44,519 nt of DNA. It comes from Rhodospirillales bacterium. Lineage in GTDB: Bacteria; Pseudomonadota; Alphaproteobacteria; UBA828. Below are positions 7,364 to 15,871 of the stretch, piece after piece (the stretch's first letter is position 1; each line of letters starts with the position of its first letter). The notes under the pieces were generated by a model. It had not been told where the DNA came from and ran no database searches. It worked only from the letters and a program-made list of their open reading frames with translations. The DNA lies in the NCBI GenBank assembly GCA_028818565.1, contig JAPPNV010000022.1:1-44519 (forward strand). The letters are read 5' to 3'. Position numbers and translations under genes: made by a program.

Positions 7364-8122
7364 ATGAGCAATCACACGCGCCTGGGCATGATCACGCCGT
7401 CGCTCAACACTGTGCTGGAGCCCGTGACCTATGCCCTGCTTGCGGACCTGCCCGACGTGACGGCGCATTTCAGCCGGGTGCGGGTGTCCCAAATTTCGCT
7501 CGGCGAGGATTCGGCGGCCCAGTTCGGCGACGAGCCCATGCTCGCTGCCGCGCGCATGCTGGCCGACGCCCGCGTCCACGCGATCTGCTGGAACGGCACC
7601 GCCGGCAGCTGGCTCGGCCCCGACTTCGACCGCCGGCTCTGCCAGGCGATCGCGCGCGAGACCGGCATTCCGGCGACGAGTGCGACACTGGCGCTGGCCG
7701 AGCTCTTCCGCAGCCGGGGCGTCAAGCGCTTCGCTCTGGTTACGCCGTTCGAGGATGCGCTGCAGGAGGCCATCGTCGAGACCTACGGGCGCGAAGGCTT
7801 CGAGTGTGTGGCCGAGCGACACCTCGACAGCGACGATACCTTCGGCTACGCGTCCATCCCGCCGGCGACGACCGAAGGGATGATCCGGGACGTGGTCGGC
7901 GCGGAGCCCGAGGCAATCGCTGCGGTCTGCACGAACCTGAACGGCGCGCCCCACGCAGAGGCGCTGGAGGCGGAATGCGGCCGGCCTGTCTACGACAGCG
8001 TGGCGGCGGCGCTGTGGGGCACGCTCGCGCTCGCCGGCGCGGACCCCAGCCGCATCGCGGGCTGGGGCGAGATATTCTCCGTAGCTCCGGCTTCGCTGGA
8101 GCGCCTCGGCGCCCGTCCCTAG
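7364..8122 (+). CDS. Asp/Glu racemase superfamily protein, arylmalonate decarboxylase/maleate isomerase-like
   Basis: ATG 7364 is chosen because GGAGA lies just upstream; an upstream in-frame GTG at 7334 would overlap the previous gene. The 252-residue protein opens with LGMITPSLNTVLEP, as in maleate isomerase and arylmalonate decarboxylase. Racemases and isomerases use two Cys. Here the first position is Gly78 (in NGTAGSWLG) while the second, Cys189 (in VCTNLNG), is kept. In Bordetella arylmalonate decarboxylase the same positions are Gly74 and Cys188, so a one-base decarboxylase-type mechanism fits better than racemisation. It is cytosolic and likely cotranscribed with the amidase and GGT genes. 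Its TAG stop overlaps the convergent aminotransferase stop at CTAG (8119-8122). Confidence 0.8.
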   Translation: MSNHTRLGMITPSLNTVLEPVTYALLADLPDVTAHFSRVRVSQISLGEDSAAQFGDEPMLAAARMLADARVHAICWNGTAGSWLGPDFDRRLCQAIARETGIPATSATLALAELFRSRGVKRFALVTPFEDALQEAIVETYGREGFECVAERHLDSDDTFGYASIPPATTEGMIRDVVGAEPEAIAAVCTNLNGAPHAEALEAECGRPVYDSVAAALWGTLALAGADPSRIAGWGEIFSVAPASLERLGARP

Positions 8123-9051
8123 GCGCTCGCGGCCTGTTCCTCCTCGGGCTCCAGCAGGTCGGCCACCGGAATCGAGTGCCAACCGTCGGCGCGCTTGGCC
8201 CAATAGAGGTCGGAGAGCCGGCCGGTGGTGATGCCCGGCGCGCCGTTGCCGATGGGCTTGTCGTTGACCCGGACGACCGGGACAACCCCACCGGCCGACG
8301 AGGAGATGAAGACCTCGCCGGCGTTCTCCAGGTCTTCGGCCTTGAGGTCGGTAGCCTCGGCTTCGAGACCGATGTCCTGACAGAGGTCGAACACGGTCTT
8401 GCGGGTGATCCCCTCCAGCAGGTTGTCGCCGGGAGTGAGCGCCTTGCCGTCCCGGATGATCCAGACGTTGAAGCCGGGGCCTTCCGTGACATAGCCGTCG
8501 GTCGAGAGAAGCACGGGCTGGTCCGCGCCGGCGTCGAGCGCCTCGAAATGGGCGGCGGTCAGGTCCATCCGGTTGAAATTCTTGCACCGCTGGTTGATGG
8601 CGGCGTCGGGTGCGCGGCGGTTCTGGGCGATCCAGAGGTGCGCGCCCGACTTCATCTTGGGCTCGGCGACGATGGTGAAAAAGGGCACCGCATAGGCGAT
8701 CAGCTCGTTCTCGGCGGTTCGCGGATCACCGAACGCGGCGCCGCCGGCATAACGCCCGCGGGTGCAAAGCACGAAAACGATTGATTCGGTGAAGCCCGCG
8801 CGATGGGCGCATTGCGCCATGATGCTCCTGATCTGCGCATCGGGCAGCGGCGGCGTAAGGCGGACGTGCTCGCACGAGGCGTAGAAGCGCTCCATGTGAT
8901 CGTCGAGCCGGAAGAACGCGCCGTCACACACCGTAACCGCGTCGAACACCACGTCGCTCTTGTGGAACGCCGGGTCGAGGATGGGCACCGACGCCTCCTC
9001 GATCGGCATGAATTGTCCGTGGCAATAGGCGATTCCCTTCGATTCCGACAT
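8119..9051 (-). CDS. Class IV (branched-chain type) PLP aminotransferase
   Basis: The 310-residue protein belongs to fold-type IV aminotransferases, which include branched-chain, D-amino acid and aminodeoxychorismate enzymes. Lys157 in RCKNFNRMDL is the expected PLP lysine, and Glu190 with GPGFNVWI fits the cofactor loop EGxGxNxF. SSSAGGVVPV matches the phosphate-binding turn. ATG 9051 is preferred over an upstream candidate because AGGGAGG lies eight bases before it. The gene points against its neighbours: its stop overlaps the upstream racemase-like gene, and its start is 167 bases from the divergent cold shock gene. It may transaminate the amino acid released by the amide-degrading enzymes nearby, but that is inference. 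Confidence 0.88.
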   Translation of the reverse strand: MSESKGIAYCHGQFMPIEEASVPILDPAFHKSDVVFDAVTVCDGAFFRLDDHMERFYASCEHVRLTPPLPDAQIRSIMAQCAHRAGFTESIVFVLCTRGRYAGGAAFGDPRTAENELIAYAVPFFTIVAEPKMKSGAHLWIAQNRRAPDAAINQRCKNFNRMDLTAAHFEALDAGADQPVLLSTDGYVTEGPGFNVWIIRDGKALTPGDNLLEGITRKTVFDLCQDIGLEAEATDLKAEDLENAGEVFISSSAGGVVPVVRVNDKPIGNGAPGITTGRLSDLYWAKRADGWHSIPVADLLEPEEEQAASA

Positions 9052-9218
9052 GGTTGCGGCCTCCCTGGCGGCATTGCGCAATTCGTCGCGGACGGTACGG
9101 CGGTGCGGCCCTCGCCGTCAATGTCTGGCGTTTCGGGCCCAGGAACGCTTTCGGAGAAATTCGCACCCAAGCGTGCGAAAACCGCAGAATCGGATGGGGA
9201 GGCGGCGCGGAAGCCGCT

Positions 9219-9839
9219 ATGATGGGCCATCTAAACGAAGCGGGGGAACCCGCCGAAGCGCCCGTCTCACAGAAAACAAGTTGGTCCATCATGTCAGACA
9301 TCGGTTCGCCGCCCAGCGAAGGCGACTCAATCACGGCTCAGGTCAAGTGGTTCAACCCGACCAAGGGGTTCGGCTTTCTCGTGCCCGACGACGGCTCGCC
9401 AGACGTCTTTTGCCACGTTTCGGCGGTCGAGCGGGCGGGCTTCGACACGCTGCCCCAGGGAGCCACCGTCAGTTGCGAGATCGTGCAAGGGCAAAAGGGC
9501 CCGCAGGTCTCGCAAATCCTCAACGTCGACACCTCGACCGCGACCGTCATGCCGCCTCGGGGCGACCGACCGCGCCGCCCCGCTCCCGGAGGCTACCAGG
9601 CCCGGCGCTTCAACGAGCCCATGGGCCCGACCGAAGAGATCGAAGGCACGGTCAAGTTCTACAACGTCGGCAAGAGCTATGGCTTCGTCACGCCGGACAG
9701 CGGCGGGCAGGACGTGTTCATCCATGCCAAGGTCCTCGCCCGCTCCGGCCTCGACGACCTGGAGCCTCAGCAGCGCGTGCGGCTGGAGATCACGCAAGGC
9801 CCGCGTGGGCCGCAGGCGACCAGCGTCGAGCTGATCTGA
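9219..9839 (+). CDS. Cold shock protein with two CSD domains
   Basis: A 206-residue protein with two cold shock domains joined by a basic Pro/Arg-rich linker (about 110-135). Domain 1 (38-103) has RNP1-like KGFGFL and RNP2-like DVFCHV; domain 2 (141-204) has KSYGFV and DVFIHA. It should bind single-stranded RNA or DNA as a chaperone, as double-CSD proteins of alphaproteobacteria do. Two adjacent ATGs at 9219 and 9222 follow GGGGAGG at a rather long distance; ATG 9291 (MSDIGSPP) is a realistic alternative start. The long leader (9052-9218) is shared with the divergent aminotransferase and may hold a cold-responsive structure, though none was traced. Confidence 0.9.
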   Translation: MMGHLNEAGEPAEAPVSQKTSWSIMSDIGSPPSEGDSITAQVKWFNPTKGFGFLVPDDGSPDVFCHVSAVERAGFDTLPQGATVSCEIVQGQKGPQVSQILNVDTSTATVMPPRGDRPRRPAPGGYQARRFNEPMGPTEEIEGTVKFYNVGKSYGFVTPDSGGQDVFIHAKVLARSGLDDLEPQQRVRLEITQGPRGPQATSVELI

Positions 9840-9924
9840 GGCTGACTATCGGCGCGCGGCCCGCCCCGGCAGGCCGCACCGCCGGACGCTACAAGGGGCC
9901 CTGCCCCGCCACAGGCCGGCCGCG

Positions 9925-11739
9925 ATGATACGGAATCCGGTCGCCACGCCCATCCTCGCGCGCCGTTTCGACGCGATCGTGCGCGAGATGTCGAACGCGC
10001 TGCTGCGCTCGGCGCGCTCCAGCGTCATCGCCGCCGCCAAGGATTTCTCTTGCGTCCTCCTTACTCATGACGATCGGCTCATCGCCGCCGCCGAGGGCCT
10101 GCCCGTGCACGTGCTCGGGTGCCACCTGCAGACCCGTTCAATGCGTACCCTTCATCCGGACCTGCGGGAAGGCGATGCGTTTCTGCACAACGATCCCTAC
10201 CTCGGCAATACCCATGCGGCCGATCACGCCATTCTGGTGCCGGTCTTCATCGACGGCGTGCACATGTTCACCGCCTGCGCCAAGGCCCATCAGGCCGACA
10301 TCGGCAACAGCGCGCCCACCACCTACCACGCCTTCGCCCGCGACGTGTACGAGGAAGGGGCGCTCATCTTCCCCTGCGTCCTCGTGGAGCGCGGGGGTGC
10401 GATCAACGACGATATCGTCCGCATGTGCGAACGGCGCATCCGGGTGCCGGAACAGTGGCGCGGCGACTTTCTCGCGCTGGTCGGCGCCGCGCGGATAGGC
10501 GAGCGGCGCCTCAAGGAGCTGTGCAGGACGCTTGGAGCCGAGGCTGTTGCGACCTCCGTCGAAGACTGGCTGGACTATTCCGAGCAGCGCATGGCACGGG
10601 CGATCGCGAGGCTGCCGGACGCATCGCTGGTCTCGGAAAGCGCGCACGATCCGGTGAGCCCTATCTTGCCCGACGGCATTCCGGTCAGGGTCGGAATCCA
10701 GGTGGACCCGAGCGCAGCCAAGATCGCGGTCGATCTGCGCGACAACATCGATTGTGTCGATTGCGGCCTGAACCAGACGGAGGCCTGTTGCCTCGCGCAC
10801 GTCTTCACGGCGATCTTCAACTGTCTCGACGACGACGTGCCGCGCAACGAGGGCGCGTTTCGCCGCGTCGAAGTGCTGATGCGGAACGGCTGCGCGGTCG
10901 GGCGCCCGGCCTTCCCCCATAGTTGCTCGGTTTCGACCACGAATGTGGCCGAGCGCCTCATCTACGCCATTCACAGCGGCTTCGCGCGTCTCGGCGAGGG
11001 AAGAGGCCTCGCCGAAGGCTCGGCAAGCATGGGCGGTGCGATGGCCGTGATCTCCGGCGCCGATGCCCGCCGGGGCGGGGCCCCCTTCGTCAATCAACTG
11101 TTCCTCGGGGTCGGTGGCGGCCCTGCCGCCCCCGATGCTGATGGGTGGCTGACCTATTGCCTGCCGACGGCGGCGGGCCTGGTTCACCTGGATAGTGTTG
11201 AGATGGTGGAGAGCCGCTATCCGATCGCCGTCGATTCAGCACGCATCGTCGCCGGCACGGGCGGCGCGGGGCGCTGGCGTGGCGCGCCCGCCACCGAGGT
11301 CGTCTATGGCCCGACGCACGGCACCGTCACCGCCATCATCCCGTCGGACGGTCACCATGTCGCACCGCGCGGTGCGCGTGGGGGCGGCGATGCGACTGTT
11401 GGCCGAACCGCCAGGATCGACTGCGGCGGCCGAGAGACCGTGCTTCCAAATTTCGTGCAACTCACGCTCAAGCCCGGCGAGCGGTTGCGGGCGGTGGAAG
11501 GCGGCGGGGCCGGCTACGGCGACCCGCTTGTGCGCGATCCGCAGCGCGTGCTGCAGGACGTGGCGGAAGGCTGGGAAACCCGAGACCGCGCGCTGGACGT
11601 CTATGGCGTCGTTCTTTCGGAGCCGGGCGGCGGTAGCCCGCTTACCGTCGACGAGCCGGCGACCCAGGCCCGGCGGCAGTCGCTCACTCGGCGCGGACGG
11701 TGCGCCGGCGAGAGAGAACCGATCCGATCACCATCATGA
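9925..11739 (+). CDS. hyuB: Hydantoinase B / oxoprolinase family B subunit
   Basis: The 604-residue protein matches the B subunit of ATP-dependent N-methylhydantoinase, 5-oxoprolinase and acetophenone carboxylase-type enzymes. Family motifs include AKDFSCVLLTHDDRL (39-53), HNDPYLGNTHAADH (residues about 88-101), and the C-terminal GGxGRWRGAPATE and GGGAGYGDP segments. It normally pairs with an ATPase A subunit to open cyclic amides such as hydantoins or 5-oxoproline. No A subunit gene occurs in this window, so the partner must be elsewhere or the protein works alone. No signal peptide. The last 56 bases overlap the convergent EamA gene, and the C-terminal tail (from about residue 585) is Arg-rich and probably non-conserved. 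It closes the amide/hydantoin block. Confidence 0.88.
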   Translation: MIRNPVATPILARRFDAIVREMSNALLRSARSSVIAAAKDFSCVLLTHDDRLIAAAEGLPVHVLGCHLQTRSMRTLHPDLREGDAFLHNDPYLGNTHAADHAILVPVFIDGVHMFTACAKAHQADIGNSAPTTYHAFARDVYEEGALIFPCVLVERGGAINDDIVRMCERRIRVPEQWRGDFLALVGAARIGERRLKELCRTLGAEAVATSVEDWLDYSEQRMARAIARLPDASLVSESAHDPVSPILPDGIPVRVGIQVDPSAAKIAVDLRDNIDCVDCGLNQTEACCLAHVFTAIFNCLDDDVPRNEGAFRRVEVLMRNGCAVGRPAFPHSCSVSTTNVAERLIYAIHSGFARLGEGRGLAEGSASMGGAMAVISGADARRGGAPFVNQLFLGVGGGPAAPDADGWLTYCLPTAAGLVHLDSVEMVESRYPIAVDSARIVAGTGGAGRWRGAPATEVVYGPTHGTVTAIIPSDGHHVAPRGARGGGDATVGRTARIDCGGRETVLPNFVQLTLKPGERLRAVEGGGAGYGDPLVRDPQRVLQDVAEGWETRDRALDVYGVVLSEPGGGSPLTVDEPATQARRQSLTRRGRCAGEREPIRSPS

Positions 11740-12586
11740 CGAACGCGGCGAGCATCAGCGCTGCCGCTCCCCACACGTAGGCCGAATGGGTCTCGTCGAA
11801 GAAGAGAATGCCCCATCCGATGCCTCCGACCACGCCGATGATGTTCATGACGGAGAAGAGCGAAGCGCCGGCACGACGCACGATCACGTAGAACATCGGC
11901 CACATGATGGCGTTGATGACGACTGCGGCGACTAGAGAGAGGTCGCCGTCCAGGTCCGGCCCGGGGAAGAGGTAGAGCTGCCCGGTGGCGGGCAGGAAGG
12001 GGACGAGAAGCAGCGCACCGGCGAAGAGGTTGCCGATCGCAAGGCCCAGCGAAGATGACTCGGGCGGGCGAAAGCGTTCGACGAACACGTTGAGCGCGCC
12101 GAATCCGAAGGGAATCAGCAGCGCGATGACAAACCAGACCGCCATGTTGGGCGCAGGCAGGCTTTCCCCCGGAATGACAATCAAGAGGACGCCTGCGATG
12201 GCGATCAGCAGGCCCGTCGCGCTGACAAGGCGGAAGCGGTCGAGCCGAAATATAACGGCGAGCGCATAGGTGAAGACCGGCGTCAGCGTAAGCAGCAGCA
12301 CGGTGACGCCGGAGGGCAGCTTGGTCACGACAAAGGCGAGCAGCGCGAAGGGGAAGGCGAAACCCAGGGCGGCGCTCACAAAATAGAGCCTGATGTGGGG
12401 CCACGTAAGCTGCGGCAACTCGCGCCGGGCTATTGCCGGTCCCAGAAGAAGCAACCCGGCGCCGAGGGCGTACCAGAAGACATAAGCGAAGTTGGGGAAG
12501 CCGGCGTCGCCCGCAATCTTGTTGACCGGAATCAGCAGACTGAAATTGATGCCGGCGATGAGAATGAGGATGAGCGAGAGCGCCAT
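11684..12586 (-). CDS. EamA/DMT family transporter at the end of the lpx operon
   Basis: A 300-residue inner-membrane protein with about ten hydrophobic helices in two EamA repeats (1-140 and 150-295), the drug/metabolite transporter fold. ATG 12586 is eight bases after the lpxB stop, with no obvious ribosome site, so translation is probably coupled. A longer frame upstream lies inside lpxB and was rejected. Proteins of this superfamily export amino acids or metabolites, and some (ArnE/ArnF, SMR-like) move lipid-linked sugars. Its place in the lipid A operon makes a lipid-related substrate possible, but the sequence alone does not show it. The 3' end overlaps hyuB on the other strand. Confidence 0.87.
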   Translation of the reverse strand: MALSLILILIAGINFSLLIPVNKIAGDAGFPNFAYVFWYALGAGLLLLGPAIARRELPQLTWPHIRLYFVSAALGFAFPFALLAFVVTKLPSGVTVLLLTLTPVFTYALAVIFRLDRFRLVSATGLLIAIAGVLLIVIPGESLPAPNMAVWFVIALLIPFGFGALNVFVERFRPPESSSLGLAIGNLFAGALLLVPFLPATGQLYLFPGPDLDGDLSLVAAVVINAIMWPMFYVIVRRAGASLFSVMNIIGVVGGIGWGILFFDETHSAYVWGAAALMLAAFVMMVIGSVLSRRRTVRAE

Positions 12587-12594
12587 GGCGAACG

Positions 12595-13785
12595 TCAGGT
12601 TGCGGTGCGGCTCTGCCCGCGCCCTGCGCCGGCTTCGATCAGGCTCAGGACCGCCCCGGCTGCACGCTCGCTCGGCGGCGGCCCGCCGCGCCCCAGCAGG
12701 GCGGCGATCTCGCGAAAGCTCTCGATCTGCTCGCGGCGGCGGTCGGAATCGAGCAGCAGCTCCTCGACTGCGGGGACCAGACGCCTCGGAGAGCATCGGC
12801 GCTGCACGAACTCCGGCGCCGCGCGGCGGTCGGCGATGATGTTGGGCATGGCGATGTGCCGTACCAGGAGGATGCGCTGCGCGATCGCCGCGGTGAGCGG
12901 ATTGGCCCGATAGCAGACGATCATGGGTATGCCGGCGAGCGCGAGCTCCAGCGTCGCCATGCCGGAGACCGTGAGCGCCGCGTCGCTGGCGGCGAAGGCG
13001 GCGTATTTATCGGCCTTGCCCTCCACCACGGTCACGGGTGCGGCCCACGACGCGGTCTTGGCGGTCACGACAGCGCGGTTCTGCGGCAGCGTCGGCACCA
13101 GGATTCGGAGCCCCTCGACGCGGCGCGCCAGCGCGCGCACGGTCTCTCCGAATACCGGCTCGTGCCGGCGCAGCTCGCTGGCGCGGCTGCCCGGCAGGAC
13201 GGCGAGCACCGGTTGGTCGGGCGCGAGGCCGTGGCGCCGGCGGAAGTCCGACCCGTCGGCGCTTTCGATGGGCTCCTCCACCAGGGGATGGCCGACGAAG
13301 CTCGCGTCCAGGCCCTCGGCCTCGAAGTAGGGCGGTTCGAACGGGAAGAGGCAAAGCACGTGGTCGAGATAGCGCGCGATCTCGGCCGCGCGCCCCGGCC
13401 GATAGGCCCAGACGGTGGGTGCCACGTAGTGAACCAGGGGAAAGCCTGCGCCCTTCAGCTTTCGTGCGACCCGGAGCGCAAATCCCGGCACGTCGACCGA
13501 GACGAAGGCCGCCGGCCGCAACCGGCGGGCCCTGCGCGCCGTGGCCCGAATGCGCCCGAGCATCCGAGGCACGTGGGGGACGACCTCGAGCAGCCCCATC
13601 AACGACAGCTCGGTGTAGGGAAACTGGCTCTCCAGCCCCTGCTCGGCCATGAGCGGACCGCCGATTCCGGCGAACCGGACCCGGTCGCCGGTGCGCCGCT
13701 TGAGCGCCGCCATCAGGCGGGAAGCGATGAGGTCGCCGGACGGCTCGCCGGCGATCAGGAAGATCAGCGGCGCGTCGCGCTCCAT
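12595..13785 (-). CDS. lpxB: Lipid-A-disaccharide synthase
   Basis: LpxB joins UDP-2,3-diacylglucosamine to 2,3-diacylglucosamine-1-phosphate (lipid X) to form the disaccharide core of lipid A at the inner membrane. The 396 residues match family length. Recognisable segments are the opening FLIAGEPSGDL, FAGIGGPLM, VSVDVPGFALRVARKLK, HYVAPTVWAYRPGRA, FVGHPLVEE and VLPGSRASELRRHEPVF. The C-terminal part has SGMATLELALAGIPMIVCY, the nucleotide-sugar binding region of GT19. It starts eight bases after lpxI and is followed eight bases later by the EamA gene. The substrate is made by LpxI, encoded next door. Confidence 0.97.
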   Translation of the reverse strand: MERDAPLIFLIAGEPSGDLIASRLMAALKRRTGDRVRFAGIGGPLMAEQGLESQFPYTELSLMGLLEVVPHVPRMLGRIRATARRARRLRPAAFVSVDVPGFALRVARKLKGAGFPLVHYVAPTVWAYRPGRAAEIARYLDHVLCLFPFEPPYFEAEGLDASFVGHPLVEEPIESADGSDFRRRHGLAPDQPVLAVLPGSRASELRRHEPVFGETVRALARRVEGLRILVPTLPQNRAVVTAKTASWAAPVTVVEGKADKYAAFAASDAALTVSGMATLELALAGIPMIVCYRANPLTAAIAQRILLVRHIAMPNIIADRRAAPEFVQRRCSPRRLVPAVEELLLDSDRRREQIESFREIAALLGRGGPPPSERAAGAVLSLIEAGAGRGQSRTAT

Positions 13786-13793
13786 TCCGCCCG

Positions 13794-14615
13794 TCAGCTC
13801 ACGCCGACCATGAACACGCCCTGCTCGTCGGCGCGCGCGACCGCCTGATCGCGCTCCAGGATCAGCGTCTCGCCGGCCTCGACCGCGACCCCCCGGAAGC
13901 CGGCTTGGGCCAGCCTCTCGATCGTGTCCGCCCCGATGGTCGGCAGGTCGGCCCGACGCTCCTGACCGGGCTTCTTCATCTTGACCAGCACGGCGCCCGG
14001 CCCCGCCTCCTGCAGCGCGGCGCAGCGTTCGATCAGCCCGTCCGTCCCTTCGACGCCTTCGACGCCGAGCACGCGGCCGGCCTGCACGACCACGGCCTGC
14101 CCGATGTCCTGCGCGCCAAGGGCGCGCGCAGCCTCGATGCCGACGGCGATGTCGCGCTCGGAGTCTTCGTCGGGTGCGCGGCGACCGATCACGCCGGCGG
14201 GCGCGCAGAGCGTTGCAATCAGGTCGTCGGCGCCGACGACGGTGAAGCCCTCGTCTTCAAGCTCGGCGATCACGAGGGAAAGGAGTGTGTCGTCACCCGC
14301 GGCTTTCGCGCGGGCGATACGCCCCATGAGGCGCATGCCGCGCAGGTCGACCTTGAGGGAGGAGAGGGAGGGCCGGCGGATCGAGCCGGCAAGCACTACC
14401 TCGCGGCAACTCGCTTGCCTCAACGCCTTCAGCAAGGCGCCGACCGCGCCGAGCCCGAGCCAGCGGTGGGGGACGCCCGCGCAGGTCGCGGGGTCTGTCT
14501 CGCCCTCAAAGGCGATGACCAGGACCTCGCGGCCTTCGCCCCTGCAAGCCCGCGCGATGAGGCCCGGCAGCGGCCCGCCGCCGGCGATAATTCCCAGGCT
14601 ACTCGCCGCCATCAT
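13794..14615 (-). CDS. lpxI: UDP-2,3-diacylglucosamine pyrophosphatase LpxI
   Basis: LpxI hydrolyses UDP-2,3-diacylglucosamine to lipid X and UMP, replacing LpxH in alphaproteobacteria. The 273-residue protein shows the DUF1009 layout: LGIIAGGGPLPGLIA at the N-terminus, LGLGAVGALLKALR, VVLAGSIRRPS, GDDTLLSLV, and the C-terminal KKPGQERRADLPTIGADT. Asp223 in that last motif corresponds to the catalytic Asp known from the Caulobacter enzyme (position inferred). Its ATG lies inside the 3' end of lpxA, overlapping by 17 bases. Two Met codons open the frame (14615 and 14612), either usable. The presence of LpxI and absence of LpxH supports the alphaproteobacterial assignment. Confidence 0.95.
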   Translation of the reverse strand: MMAASSLGIIAGGGPLPGLIARACRGEGREVLVIAFEGETDPATCAGVPHRWLGLGAVGALLKALRQASCREVVLAGSIRRPSLSSLKVDLRGMRLMGRIARAKAAGDDTLLSLVIAELEDEGFTVVGADDLIATLCAPAGVIGRRAPDEDSERDIAVGIEAARALGAQDIGQAVVVQAGRVLGVEGVEGTDGLIERCAALQEAGPGAVLVKMKKPGQERRADLPTIGADTIERLAQAGFRGVAVEAGETLILERDQAVARADEQGVFMVGVS

Positions 14616-15399
14616 CGCGTGGTTGGCAAATCGAGCGCTCGCGATCGACCCGCATGAAGTCGACGATATCCATGACCGGCTCGTTGTCCTGGAACAGCTC
14701 GGTGACGTCCGCGAGACGCTCGATCATGGTCCCTTCCTGCGCGAAGAGCAGCCGGAAGGCCCGCCTGAGATCGTGGACGATGTCGCGGCTGAAGCCCCGG
14801 CGCTTGAGCCCGACGAGGTTGAGCCCGGTCAGGCGCGCGCGATCGCCCATGGCCGAGCCGTAGGGAATGATGTCGTGCTCGACCCCGGACATGCCGCCGA
14901 CGATTGCATGGCGCCCGATGCGGACGAACTGATGAATGCCGGAGAGGCCGCCGATAATGGCCCAGTCGTCGATCGTCACGTGGCCACCCAGCGTCGCATT
15001 GTTGGCCATGACGATATGGTCGCCGACGAAACAGTCGTGGGCGACATGGGTCGCGATCATGAACAGGCAGTGATTGCCCACGCGAGTCAGCATGCGGCCG
15101 TGGGGCGTCCCCGGATTCATGGTCACGTGCTCGCGGATGACGTTGTCCGCGCCGATCTCGAGGCGCGAGGGCTCGCCCCGATACTTGGTGTCCTGCGGCG
15201 GGTGGCCGATTGAGGCGAAGGGATAGATGCTGGTGCGCGGGCCGATCGCCGTCCGCCCGGTGACGACCGCGTGAGAGACCAACCGCACCTCATCGCCGAG
15301 GACGACGTTGGCACCTACGATGCAGTAGGGGCCGATGCTGACGCCTTCGCCGAGTTCGGCGCCAGGCTCGACGATCGCGGTCGGGTGAATGTCCGTCAC
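14599..15399 (-). CDS. lpxA: UDP-N-acetylglucosamine acyltransferase
   Basis: LpxA transfers a 3-hydroxyacyl chain from acyl carrier protein to UDP-GlcNAc, the first step of lipid A synthesis. The 266-residue protein has left-handed beta-helix hexapeptide repeats from residue 1 to about 185 and a helical C-terminal domain. The catalytic His is His121 in ATHVAHDC; His118 and His156 (GIHQFVRIG) are also kept. GLKRRGFS marks the helix transition. The start is GTG at 15399, one base after the fabZ stop, in keeping with translational coupling. It overlaps lpxI at its end. Confidence 0.97.
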   Translation of the reverse strand: MTDIHPTAIVEPGAELGEGVSIGPYCIVGANVVLGDEVRLVSHAVVTGRTAIGPRTSIYPFASIGHPPQDTKYRGEPSRLEIGADNVIREHVTMNPGTPHGRMLTRVGNHCLFMIATHVAHDCFVGDHIVMANNATLGGHVTIDDWAIIGGLSGIHQFVRIGRHAIVGGMSGVEHDIIPYGSAMGDRARLTGLNLVGLKRRGFSRDIVHDLRRAFRLLFAQEGTMIERLADVTELFQDNEPVMDIVDFMRVDRERSICQPRDDGGE

Positions 15400-15400
15400 G

Positions 15401-15871
15401 TCAGGTATCTTCCAGAATCATTGCCGAGTATGTGGCTTCCGCGACCGCCTGGCCGTCGACTTCGGCCCTGGCCTCGAACTTCCACACGTTCCGGCGGCGG
15501 TGCTTCTTGGTCACGTGAATGAAGAGCTGATCGCCCGGCACCACGGGCCGGCGGAAACGGCAGTTCTCGACCGACATGAAATAGACGAGCTTGCCGGCCA
15601 TGGCGGGCCCGAGGGTCGCCACCACCAGCACGGCCGCGCTTTGCGCCATCGATTCGATGACCAGCACACCCGGCATGACCGGCATGCGCGGAAAGTGCCC
15701 GTGGAAGTACGATTCGTTGATCGACACGTTCTTGATGCCGACCGCGCTCACGTCGGGGATCACGTCGATCATGCGGTCGATCATGAGGAACGGATACCGG
15801 TGGGGGATCGCATTGAGGATCTCCTCGATATCCATGCGCTCCACCGTTTGTTGCGGTGCTGCGTCGTTCAT
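15401..15871 (-). CDS. fabZ: 3-hydroxyacyl-ACP dehydratase FabZ
   Basis: FabZ dehydrates 3-hydroxyacyl-ACP in fatty acid elongation and so competes with LpxA and LpxD for the same acyl-ACP pool. The 156-residue hot-dog protein keeps the catalytic pair His59 in [14 protein letters not shown] and Glu73 in [10 protein letters not shown]. The start ATG at 15871 shares bases with the lpxD stop (ATGA). A much longer frame running upstream is only the lpxD region in another register. Its place between lpxD and lpxA is the standard proteobacterial order. Confidence 0.97.
   Translation of the reverse strand: MNDAAPQQTVERMDIEEILNAIPHRYPFLMIDRMIDVIPDVSAVGIKNVSINESYFHGHFPRMPVMPGVLVIESMAQSAAVLVVATLGPAMAGKLVYFMSVENCRFRRPVVPGDQLFIHVTKKHRRRNVWKFEARAEVDGQAVAEATYSAMILEDT

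Noticed and set aside
9054-9218. An N-terminal extension of the cold shock protein by 55 residues
   Set aside because: The extension overlaps the divergent promoter region, lacks similarity to cold shock proteins and is Arg/Gly/Trp-rich.
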